Source of the DNA: CANJQH01 sp031368515
Lineage (GTDB): Bacteria; Chloroflexota; Anaerolineae; J036; Brachytrichaceae
Reading direction: 5' to 3'
Length of the DNA stretch: 16,355 nucleotides
Assembly (NCBI GenBank): GCA_031368515.1
Contig: JANMNW010000650.1
Location: 1 to 16,355, forward strand
Shown here: positions 1-6,120 of the stretch, one piece after another
Layout of the letters: the number at the start of each line of letters is the position of its first letter
How positions within the stretch are numbered: position 1 is the first letter of the stretch
Program-made: the position numbers and the translations under genes
Notes under the pieces: generated by a model
The model's input: only the letters and a program-made list of their open reading frames with translations
What the model was told of the DNA's origin: nothing
Databases searched by the model: none

Positions 1-282
1 ATCACGCCGCTGCTGGCGCAACTGTATTCAGCTCCGTTTCTCTCATATGGGCTGAGCAGCATCATGCTTGGCCGCCAACAGACTTGGTCGGAAATTCGCG
101 TGGCTGTGATCGCCACATTGGTGTTTGTGGCCGGCGTGTTGCTTGCATCGATCATCCATCGGGAGCTGTTTGTCGCAGTGGGACCTGCGGCAGTGCTGTG
201 GTTTGGCGGGTTTGCGGCGGCGACAGCGATGCTGGGCACGCTCTCGGCGCGCAGCCTTCGGTTTGGAAAATCGCCCGCATGA
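1..282 (+). CDS. C-terminal part of an integral membrane protein (5' end outside window)
   Basis: Frame 1 is open from the first base to a TGA at 280-282, giving 93 residues with no start needed, so this is the 3' end of a longer gene. The visible part holds about two strongly hydrophobic segments, one around VAVIATLVFVAGVLLASII and one around VAVGPAAVLWFGGFAAATAM, and ends in a basic tail (ARSLRFGKSPA), as expected for a cytoplasmic C-terminus. An internal ATG at 64 exists, but the hydrophobic reading continues upstream of it. Its stop codon overlaps the next start (ATGA at 279-282), which indicates translational coupling in a membrane-protein operon. I do not recognise the family; an ABC-type permease or another multi-span protein is possible but unsupported. 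Confidence 0.7.
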   Translation: MTPLLAQLYSAPFLSYGLSSIMLGRQQTWSEIRVAVIATLVFVAGVLLASIIHRELFVAVGPAAVLWFGGFAAATAMLGTLSARSLRFGKSPA

Positions 283-686
283 GCAAGTTTTCGGCGCTAT
301 ATACCGCGGTTGCTGGTATTTTCCTGCTTATTCAAGGCATCAGCACACTGGCGTTCCGCCTGGTTCCTGCGCTGGATCGGTCCTTTCCGGCATTGCTGGC
401 CACCACGCAAATGATTCCGGCGCATTCCACATTGCATATCGCCACGGGTGTGCTGGCATTGTTCGCGCTGAGGCGCGCAGGCGGGCGCAACACATTCTGG
501 TTTGCTGCCGGTTTCGGATCTTTCTACACCATGCTGGCGTGGTCGGGCATGGCCATGGGTCAACCCGCCTTTATGAGCTTACAGTCATTTGATCATCCAT
601 TTCATCTGTTGTTGGGTGTGCTGGGGATTGGCGCCGCCGGGCTGGATCTCTATCGCGCTCGACGTGGAGGCCAAACGCCGCCATGA
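279..686 (+). CDS. Small four-helix membrane protein, DUF4383-like
   Basis: This encodes 135 residues starting at the ATG inside the ATGA overlap with the upstream gene. An earlier in-frame ATG at 84 would lie wholly inside the upstream gene and is rejected. Four predicted membrane spans are visible: near the N-terminus (LYTAVAGIFLLIQGISTLAF), around residues 45-65, around 75-95, and at the C-terminus (HLLLGVLGIGAAGLDLY). Two His-containing motifs, HSTLHIATGVLALFAL before the second span and HPFHLLLGVLGIG before the last, resemble the repeated HlxxG pattern of DUF4383 membrane proteins. No function is established for that family. The stop overlaps the next start by ATGA (683-686), so it is almost certainly co-translated with its neighbours. 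Family assignment is by pattern recall only. Confidence 0.7.
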   Translation: MSKFSALYTAVAGIFLLIQGISTLAFRLVPALDRSFPALLATTQMIPAHSTLHIATGVLALFALRRAGGRNTFWFAAGFGSFYTMLAWSGMAMGQPAFMSLQSFDHPFHLLLGVLGIGAAGLDLYRARRGGQTPP

Positions 687-1501
687 CGTCATCTAAATTG
701 CAAATTGCCTGGCCGCTGCGCGCATGGTTAGCCGTGGAAGTGTTGTTCGGCGTGGGGGCGGTGTTGTCAATTGCACTCTCGCCCGGCGATACCAAGACCA
801 ATTTCGCGTGGCCGATCGCAGCTGTGGTGATGGCCGCTGTTCTAGGCGCTTTTTACATCAGCTCAGCCCCTTTGTTTTTGCTGTCTCTGTTTGCCAAACG
901 TTGGGACATGATCCGAGTCATGGTGTTGCCCAGCGCGTTGTTTAGCTCGGCACAACTTGCGGCGACGTTTTTGCATTGGGACAAGTTTTCAATTGGGACG
1001 CTTCCGTTCTATCTTTGGTTCGCCAGCTATCTACTGCCCCCGCCGATCTTCATCAGCGCCTACATCTGGCACCAGAGACGCGCGGCACACACATCGGAAC
1101 CGTCAAATGACCCGCTACCTGGTTGGCTGCAGCGCGCGTTGATCGTTAGCGGCGGTGCGCTCTTGGCTTTCGCGCTCCTGGTCTTCATCGTGCCGGGCAT
1201 ACTGATTCCGAACTTCCCGTGGCCATTGACGCCACTCACTGCGCGCTCGATGTGTGCTTGGCTGCTGGCCGTGGGCGCCCTGATGATTTCAATGGCGAAC
1301 GAAGGTGATCGCACCCGCGTGCGCTTGGGGACGCCTATGCTTATCCTGCCGCTGCCGGTCCTGTTGCTGCAGATGCTGCGCTACTCAAATCAGGTGAACT
1401 GGAGTTCGCCGGTGTTGTGGGTGGGTCTGATCGTGTTTGGAGTGATCGGAGGCCTGGGACTGGTGCTGGCTAACGGAAGTTGGCGCAAGGCGTTGTGCTG
1501 A
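683..1501 (+). CDS. Polytopic membrane protein of unknown function
   Basis: This encodes 272 residues starting at the ATG of the ATGA overlap with the preceding gene. About seven or eight hydrophobic stretches are visible, including LAVEVLFGVGAVLSIAL, PIAAVVMAAVLGAFYI, FYLWFASYLLPPPIFISAYI, LLAFALLVFIVPGILI, MCAWLLAVGALMISMA, LGTPMLILPLPVLLLQML and LWVGLIVFGVIGGLGLVL. A short hydrophilic loop (HQRRAAHTSEPSNDPLPG, about residues 129-147) splits the protein into two halves. No catalytic motif, nucleotide-binding site or signal peptide is recognisable. The stop is separated by a single base from the next start at 1503. The tight packing suggests all four membrane proteins are made together; I do not recognise the family. 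Confidence 0.75.
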   Translation: MTSSKLQIAWPLRAWLAVEVLFGVGAVLSIALSPGDTKTNFAWPIAAVVMAAVLGAFYISSAPLFLLSLFAKRWDMIRVMVLPSALFSSAQLAATFLHWDKFSIGTLPFYLWFASYLLPPPIFISAYIWHQRRAAHTSEPSNDPLPGWLQRALIVSGGALLAFALLVFIVPGILIPNFPWPLTPLTARSMCAWLLAVGALMISMANEGDRTRVRLGTPMLILPLPVLLLQMLRYSNQVNWSSPVLWVGLIVFGVIGGLGLVLANGSWRKALC

Positions 1502-1502
1502 C

Positions 1503-2075
1503 ATGCATGCGTATCTGCAATATGGCATTCTTGAGAATCTGGACGCGGTGCGCCGCATCCAGATCGGCCGATTGTGGGGAGTGCAGCTTCTGGCTACGCC
1601 TGTTGCCTGGCTGAGTCCCATCGTCTTTTTTGGTTTGCATCTTGTGCTCGGGCTGCTCAATCCGGCGCCCAGCCTCAGCGAGCGGCTCTATCGGGCATTG
1701 TTGTTTGTCATTGCTGTGGAAGTCAGCACTTTGTTGCATGCGGCAGGGCATATTGTCAGCGGCAAATTGGCCCGCAGTGCGATGGATGCGTTGCTGATTA
1801 CCGCCACTCGCGATGTGAACGTGTATCACGGCGATCAGAGCGTGGTGCCGGCGCGTGTGCATTTGGCGCGTGCTGCAGGCGGGCCTGTTATGAATCTGGT
1901 TGCAGCCGGACTGTGCGCTATTGTGGCTCTGGACACCACGCCCGGCTTGGGCGCAGATCTGCTGGCCAGCATGCTCTCAACCAATTTGGTTTTCGGCATT
2001 GGCGGATTGATGCCGCTTCCATCGGTGGATGGCTGGATCATCTGGCGCGAGATACTGCGCCTCATCCGAGCTTGA
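1503..2075 (+). CDS. Site-2-protease-like (M50 fold) membrane protein lacking the catalytic glutamate
   Basis: This encodes 190 residues, starting 1 nt after the preceding stop. The layout follows the M50/S2P fold. An N-terminal segment GRLWGVQLLATPVAWLSPIVFF resembles the first S2P helix. A helix then carries LLHAAGH (residues 78-83) where active proteases have HExxH. It is followed by a GGPVMNLV segment (126-132), matching the family's GPxxN, and finally LMPLPSVDGW (169-178), matching the NxxPxxxLDG zinc-ligand motif. Both His ligands (79, 83) and the Asp (176) are present, but position 80 is Ala where the catalytic Glu should be. If the alignment is right, this is a probable pseudoprotease that may still bind zinc. 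The stop at 2073-2075 ends the membrane-gene run. A chance resemblance is the main alternative, but three motifs occur in the correct order. Confidence 0.6.
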   Translation: MHAYLQYGILENLDAVRRIQIGRLWGVQLLATPVAWLSPIVFFGLHLVLGLLNPAPSLSERLYRALLFVIAVEVSTLLHAAGHIVSGKLARSAMDALLITATRDVNVYHGDQSVVPARVHLARAAGGPVMNLVAAGLCAIVALDTTPGLGADLLASMLSTNLVFGIGGLMPLPSVDGWIIWREILRLIRA

Positions 2076-2298
2076 TGCTGCATCGATCTGAAGCGGCCAA
2101 TGTCATTTTCCGGCAGGGTGTCTGATTTTTTTATAAAGTTTTGCAAGCATCTGGATATGTGCAAATGACATCCATCAGTTTGAACGCTACTTTTGCCGCG
2201 CTGGCTGCTCTAAAGGCTGATGCTCGGACTGCCTGGCACAATCCGGAAAAGTGGCCCCTTCCTTGCATGAAGAACGGGCCACTTGCGTTACGGCTTTC
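2076..2298. other. Intergenic region between membrane operon and amidohydrolase gene
   Basis: These 223 bases carry no convincing gene. A T-run (TTTTTTT at about 2125-2131, followed by ATAAAG) lies after the membrane operon, but I could not find a matching GC-rich stem before it, so it is not called a terminator. The TTTATAAAG segment could contribute to an AT-rich promoter, without a recognisable -35 partner. The 3' part holds the inverted repeat described separately at 2249-2284. Open frames crossing this stretch on the minus strand are shadows of the amidohydrolase gene. Confidence 0.5.
2249..2284. repeat. Inverted repeat / potential hairpin upstream of amidohydrolase
   Basis: A perfect 9-bp inverted repeat pairs AAGTGGCCC (2249-2257) with GGGCCACTT (2276-2284). 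Inside it a second 4-bp pair, CTTC (2258-2261) with GAAG (2269-2272), continues the stem directly on the 5' side and leaves a 3-nt bulge on the 3' side and a 7-nt loop. The structure ends 14 nt before the ATG at 2299. It could be an operator, a 5' UTR structure or a weak terminator for upstream readthrough; no T-tract follows it. The function is inferred only from position and symmetry. Confidence 0.5.
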
Positions 2299-2309
2299 AT
2301 GCCTATACT
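2284..2309 (+). promoter_or_regulatory. Possible promoter for the amidohydrolase/SelA-like pair
   Basis: TTGCGT (2284-2289) and TATACT (2304-2309) resemble -35 and -10 boxes but are only 14 nt apart, which is short. Use of this promoter would place the transcription start near 2316, so the alternative GTG at 2317 would be used as a nearly leaderless start instead of the ATG at 2299. This is a weak call, listed because it affects the start choice of the next gene. Confidence 0.25.
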
Positions 2310-3552
2310 CCCGGGCGTGTCTGCACAAACCAGCATCCCCTATGACCTGCTGCTCAAAGGCGGCCGGGTGATCGATCCGAAAAACAACATCGATGGCAAT
2401 GCCGATGTGGCTGTTGCCGAAGGCAAAATCGCCGCGGTCGCGCCCGATTTGAATCCCGCCGACGCGGCGCGCGTGGTCGATGTGAGCGGGCTCGTCATCA
2501 CGCCGGGGCTGATCGACATTCACGTGCACGTGTATCACACCCGCGCGCCTGAAGGCAGCCCGGAAGGCTTGAGCGTGGTGGCCGATGCACACTCGTTTCG
2601 CTCCGGTGTGACGACTTTTGTCGATACGGGCACTGCCGGCGGACGGCATTTCCGTCATTTCAAAACCACGGTGATCGACCGCCAAAAGACGCGCATCTTC
2701 GCCTACATCAACATCGTCGACCAGGGCATGCTGGGCGACTTTGAACAAAACCCTGCCACATTTGACGCCGAGCTGTGCGCATCCACTGTGCTGGCGTTTC
2801 CCGACGTGTGTGTGGGCGTGAAAACCGCGCATTACTGGACGCAGCTGCCGTGGGACGATGTGCACACGCCCTGGGCGGCCGTCGATCAGTCGATCAAAGC
2901 GGCCGAGCTATGCAAGAAGCCAGTGATGTATGACTTCTGGCCACGGCCAGGCCGCACCTATGAAGAGTTAATCTTGAAGAAGGCGCGGCCGGGCGACATT
3001 CATACGCACGTCTACGCGCAACAATTTCCGATTGTGATGCCGGGTGGTGCGATTAACCCGGCGTTGTTCGAAGCGCGCAAGTGCGGCGTGATATTCGATC
3101 TTGGGCACGGCGCCGGAAGCTTCTGGTATCGCAACGCGGTGCCGGCCATGAACGGCGGCTTTGGGCCGGATTCGATCAGCACCGATCTGCATACCGGCAA
3201 CATTCACGGCGTGGTGCTTGACATGCAAACGACCATGAGCAAGGTGCTGGCCATGGGCATGCCGCTGCAGGAAGTGATCTACCGCTCCACGGTTACGCCA
3301 GCCAACGAGATCGGTCATCCCGAGCTGGGCCACCTGACGCCGGGCGCGTGCGCGGACATCGCCGTGCTGGATGTGCGCAGCGGCCATTTTGGATACACCG
3401 ACTGCGGCCGAGCCAAGCTCACCAGCGACAAAAAGATCGAGTGCCAGATGACCGTGCGTGCCGGAAATATCGTCTTCGACGGCGGCGGTTTGTCGGTGCC
3501 CGAATGGTCGCAGGCGCCTGAAGCGTATTTCCGCATGCCCGAGTGGAAATAA
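2299..3552 (+). CDS. Amidohydrolase/deacetylase family metalloenzyme (EF_0837/Atu3266-like group)
   Basis: This encodes 417 residues from ATG 2299; GTG 2317 is an alternative start, and GTG 2251 would begin inside the hairpin. The protein opens with YDLLLKGGRVIDPKN, the N-terminal beta-sandwich strand of amidohydrolases. Metal ligands of a binuclear TIM-barrel site are visible: HVH (His75, His77), Lys175 in VGVKTAH as the likely carboxylated lysine, His237 in GDIHTHVY, and Asp296 in STDLHTGN. Another conserved His (270) lies in DLGHGAG. At the beta-5 position, where relatives have VHIG, this protein has MYDF (Asp212). The group contains deacetylases and hydrolases of acylated amino acids or hydroxy acids; the substrate here is unknown. 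The SelA-like PLP enzyme follows after 40 nt on the same strand, a pairing seen in amino-sugar-acid catabolic operons. Cytoplasmic, with no signal peptide. Confidence 0.85.
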   Translation: MPILPGVSAQTSIPYDLLLKGGRVIDPKNNIDGNADVAVAEGKIAAVAPDLNPADAARVVDVSGLVITPGLIDIHVHVYHTRAPEGSPEGLSVVADAHSFRSGVTTFVDTGTAGGRHFRHFKTTVIDRQKTRIFAYINIVDQGMLGDFEQNPATFDAELCASTVLAFPDVCVGVKTAHYWTQLPWDDVHTPWAAVDQSIKAAELCKKPVMYDFWPRPGRTYEELILKKARPGDIHTHVYAQQFPIVMPGGAINPALFEARKCGVIFDLGHGAGSFWYRNAVPAMNGGFGPDSISTDLHTGNIHGVVLDMQTTMSKVLAMGMPLQEVIYRSTVTPANEIGHPELGHLTPGACADIAVLDVRSGHFGYTDCGRAKLTSDKKIECQMTVRAGNIVFDGGGLSVPEWSQAPEAYFRMPEWK

Positions 3553-3592
3553 TGGCGCACACATTCGTCGTCATGACGTTACCAACGAACCT

Positions 3593-4723
3593 ATGTCCCT
3601 CTACAAAGACCTGAACATCCGACCGATCATTAACGCCAACGCCACGCTGACCAAGTTGGGCGGCTCGCTGATGCCAGCCGAAGTGCGCGAGGCGATGGAA
3701 GAGGCCTCGCGCTACTTTGTTAATCTCGACGAATTGCAGCAAAAAGTCGGCGACAAGCTGGCTGAGCTGACGGGCAACCAGGCGGCGTATGTGGCCACAG
3801 GCGCCGCCGCCGGGCTGGCTTTGACCACGGCCGCGTGCATGACCGGCGGCGACCGCGAGAAAGCGCTGCGGCTGCCCACCGCCACCGGCATGAAGAACGA
3901 AGTGATCGTATTCAAGTCGCATCGCAACGGCTACGACAACTCGGTGCGCATGACTGGCGCCACTCTGGTTGAAATCGGCGGCGAGTCGCACACCGATCCA
4001 GCCGATCTTGAGCGCGCGATCAATCCCAACACCGCGGCGTTTATGTGGTTTCAGGGCGGCATGACCGGCCACGGCGATTTTTCGCTTGAGCAAGTCATCG
4101 CCATCTGCAAGGCGCGCGGCGTGCCCGTGTTGGTTGATGGCGCGGCGCAGGTGCCGCCGGTCGACAACTTGTGGCGCTTCACCCACATGGGCGCGACAGC
4201 GGCGATTTTCTCCGGCGGCAAAGACCTGCACGGACCGCAGGGCACCGGGCTGATTGTGGGAGAGCGTTGGATCGTCGAGGCGATGCGCGGGATCGGCAGC
4301 CCCAACGCCGGTTTTGCGCGCGCGATGAAGGTCAGCAAAGAAAACATGGTCGGGCTGCTCGCCGCGGTGAAGCGCTATATCGGGCTGGACCATGAAGCCA
4401 AGCGCGATCGTGACGAGCGCGTTGTAGCCGAATGGCGAGCGTCTTTTGACGGCGTCCCCGGAGTGCGTGGCGAGCGTGTGTTTCCAAACGAGGCGGCGCA
4501 ACCGCTGCCGCGCCTGCGCTTGATCCTGGACACTGAAAAGACCGGCCTGAACGGCGAAGCGTTGGCGCAGCAGCTGCTGGAGGGCGAGCGTTCGATCTCT
4601 GTCACGGCAACACCCGATGGCATCTATCTCAACCCGTGGCTTTTGACCGATGACGAGGCCGAGATCGTGCGCAAGGCGGTGCTTAGCGCGCTACTCGCAT
4701 CACAATCGTCCGGTCCGGGCTGA
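3593..4723 (+). CDS. SelA-like PLP-dependent enzyme (D-glucosaminate-6-P ammonia-lyase/DgaE-like family)
   Basis: This encodes 376 residues from ATG 3593, chosen because MSLYKDLNIRPIINANATLT matches the typical N-terminus of this family, whereas the reading upstream is out-of-frame amidohydrolase sequence. It is a fold-type I PLP enzyme. TGAAAGLAL (69-77) would bind the phosphate, Asp182 in LVDGAAQVPP would contact the pyridine nitrogen, and Lys210 in FSGGKDLHGPQGTGL is the expected Schiff-base lysine. The motif is that of the selenocysteine-synthase-related lyases and not of true SelA: there is no selD, selB or tRNA-Sec here. The family eliminates ammonia from amino-sugar acids or interconverts amino acids. 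Together with the amidohydrolase it suggests deacylation followed by a PLP-dependent lyase step; this is inferred from context. Its last 41 bases overlap the 3' end of the convergent P450 gene. Confidence 0.85.
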   Translation: MSLYKDLNIRPIINANATLTKLGGSLMPAEVREAMEEASRYFVNLDELQQKVGDKLAELTGNQAAYVATGAAAGLALTTAACMTGGDREKALRLPTATGMKNEVIVFKSHRNGYDNSVRMTGATLVEIGGESHTDPADLERAINPNTAAFMWFQGGMTGHGDFSLEQVIAICKARGVPVLVDGAAQVPPVDNLWRFTHMGATAAIFSGGKDLHGPQGTGLIVGERWIVEAMRGIGSPNAGFARAMKVSKENMVGLLAAVKRYIGLDHEAKRDRDERVVAEWRASFDGVPGVRGERVFPNEAAQPLPRLRLILDTEKTGLNGEALAQQLLEGERSISVTATPDGIYLNPWLLTDDEAEIVRKAVLSALLASQSSGPG

Positions 4724-6008
4724 GCGCGATCATCGGCCGGATGCCGGCCGTGCCTGCCGTTTCATCGATCAGCCGGATTTGCCGCGCCAGCGCGGCCACC
4801 ACCGTGTGGCCCTCCATGAGGGCAAACTGCGCGCCGATGCAGGCACGCGCGCCCAAGCCGAAGGGCAGGTAGGCGCCTTTTGGCAGCGCGCGCTCGGCCT
4901 CGCCCAAAAATCGATCGGGATCGAAGCGCGCCGGGTCGGGGAAGATCGCCGCATTGCGCTGCACGCTGTAGGGCGACACCATCACCCATGCGCCCTGCGG
5001 CACGTCGAAGCCGCCCAGCTGCACAGCTTCGGCGGCCTGACGGCCGATTGTGAAGCCGCTCGGATACAGGCGCATCGCCTCTTTGAACACTTGCAGGGCA
5101 TAGGGCAAACGGGGCAAGGCGTCAAGCAACGGCGCGGTGTCCGACAGCTCACGGCGGGCTTCCACCTCAAGCCGGACGCGCACGGTGTCGTCGCGTGCCA
5201 CGAGATAGACCAGCCAGGTCAGCACAGTCGCCACAGTTTCATGGCCCGCCACAAACAGCGTGATCGCCTCGTCGCGCACTTCGCCGTCGCTCAACGCTTC
5301 GCCGTCGTTGGTTCGCGTGTCGATGAACATCGCCAGCAGGTCGTCGGGACAATCGCCGATCGCTGCGCGGCGTTGCGCGATCAGCCGCCGGATGGCCGCA
5401 TCAATTCGGCTGATGGCCGCCTTGCCCGAGCGCGAATTCGGGACGAGGTGGCTGCCCATCGGGAACAAGCCAAAGATCGACAGGCGGTTGACGTAGTCGA
5501 GCGCGATATCGATGTCATGGCCGAGCCCGGGCGCGATATCGTCGAGCTCGGCGCTAAACAGCGCCCGGCCGATGATGCGCAGCGTCAGGTCTTTGAAGGT
5601 GCGTTCGATATCGAGCTGCTGTCCATCGCGCCAGCTGGCGATGGCCTCGTCCACGCTTTCCGCCACGATGCGTTGATACCCGGCAATGCGCTGATGATGG
5701 AAAGCCGGCGCCGCGAGCTTGCGGTGTTTGGCCCAAATGGCGCCGTCGTTGACCAGCAGGCCGTCGCCGGTGAAGGCCTTGAGCGTCTTGACCGCCGGCA
5801 TCTTGCGAAATGCGCGGGCTTTTTCGACCAGTGCTTCGTGCACCAGATCCGGCCGGTTGACGCACACGATTTGCACAGGCCCGGCCTTGAGCACGCCAAT
5901 GTCGCCTGTCATGCAACTCAAATCAAGCAAAAAAGCGCTGGGATTTTTCATCACGCGCGCGAGTGTGCGAACATCGTCGGGCAAGGGGAGCGGCGGGATC
6001 GGCGTCAT
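4683..6008 (-). CDS. Cytochrome P450
   Basis: This encodes 441 residues. The start MTPIPPLPLP at 6008 was chosen because the longer reading upstream runs through the hairpin and lacks family resemblance. All P450 hallmarks are present: helix C WAKHR (W92, R96), the I-helix oxygen-activation motif AGHET (254-258), the K-helix ExxR (E310 to R313), the PERF-like FDPDRF, and the heme-binding FGLGARACIG with Cys390 as thiolate ligand. There is no N-terminal membrane anchor and no fused reductase, so it is a soluble class I-type enzyme needing external ferredoxin or flavodoxin partners. None is encoded nearby. The substrate cannot be inferred; the motifs resemble the CYP102/CYP110-like fatty-acid-hydroxylating branch, but that is tentative. 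It is convergent and overlapping with the SelA-like gene, and divergent from the peptidase gene. Confidence 0.95.
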   Translation of the reverse strand: MTPIPPLPLPDDVRTLARVMKNPSAFLLDLSCMTGDIGVLKAGPVQIVCVNRPDLVHEALVEKARAFRKMPAVKTLKAFTGDGLLVNDGAIWAKHRKLAAPAFHHQRIAGYQRIVAESVDEAIASWRDGQQLDIERTFKDLTLRIIGRALFSAELDDIAPGLGHDIDIALDYVNRLSIFGLFPMGSHLVPNSRSGKAAISRIDAAIRRLIAQRRAAIGDCPDDLLAMFIDTRTNDGEALSDGEVRDEAITLFVAGHETVATVLTWLVYLVARDDTVRVRLEVEARRELSDTAPLLDALPRLPYALQVFKEAMRLYPSGFTIGRQAAEAVQLGGFDVPQGAWVMVSPYSVQRNAAIFPDPARFDPDRFLGEAERALPKGAYLPFGLGARACIGAQFALMEGHTVVAALARQIRLIDETAGTAGIRPMIALSPDRTIVMRVAR

Positions 6009-6022
6009 GAGGAGCAAAGCAG

Positions 6023-6028
6023 ATTGTA
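6023..6028 (-). promoter_or_regulatory. Possible -10 box for the P450 gene
   Basis: On the minus strand TACAAT lies 14 nt before the P450 ATG and touches the foot of the long hairpin. No -35 box is recognisable at 16-18 nt upstream, which would fall within the hairpin. No Shine-Dalgarno precedes the ATG (GCTTTGCTCCTC), so a very short leader is plausible. Weak call. Confidence 0.3.
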
Positions 6029-6075
6029 CGGGGCAGGAACCCGATTCCCGAAGGGAATCGGGTTCCTGCCCCGTA
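6027..6075. repeat. Perfect 23-bp inverted repeat with GAA loop (REP/MITE-like palindrome)
   Basis: Positions 6027-6049 are exactly complementary to 6053-6075, with only GAA (6050-6052) as loop. Each arm reads outward-in as TACGGGGCAGGAACC then CGATTCCC. It sits between two divergent genes (P450 and the M3 peptidase), upstream of both, so it is unlikely to be a terminator for either. A perfect stem of this length with GGGGCAGGAACC ends resembles dispersed palindromic elements (REP/REPIN or miniature transposable elements). No transposase is in the window and no second copy was noticed here. The symmetry is directly seen; its identity as a mobile repeat is inference. Confidence 0.8.
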
Positions 6076-6120
6076 GAGCGCATGCTATGCTTCCGCACCT
6101 TCTGCGCGGGAGTTTCACAC

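Noticed and set aside
2110..2140. T-run after the membrane operon as a rho-independent terminator
   Set aside because: No GC-rich stem could be paired immediately before the TTTTTTT tract.
2131..2865. Long minus-strand open frame (244 codons) opposite the amidohydrolase start
   Set aside because: It is His/Arg/Ala-rich with no motif, and mirrors the codon bias of the strongly supported plus-strand amidohydrolase.
3569..3578. 10-bp palindrome CGTCATGACG between amidohydrolase and SelA-like genes
   Set aside because: It is short and lies in a 40-nt intra-operon gap with no other promoter signal; likely chance.
3593..4723. True selenocysteine synthase SelA
   Set aside because: It is shorter than SelA, lacks the SelA N-terminal domain, and no selB, selD or tRNA-Sec is nearby; it fits the SelA-related lyase group.
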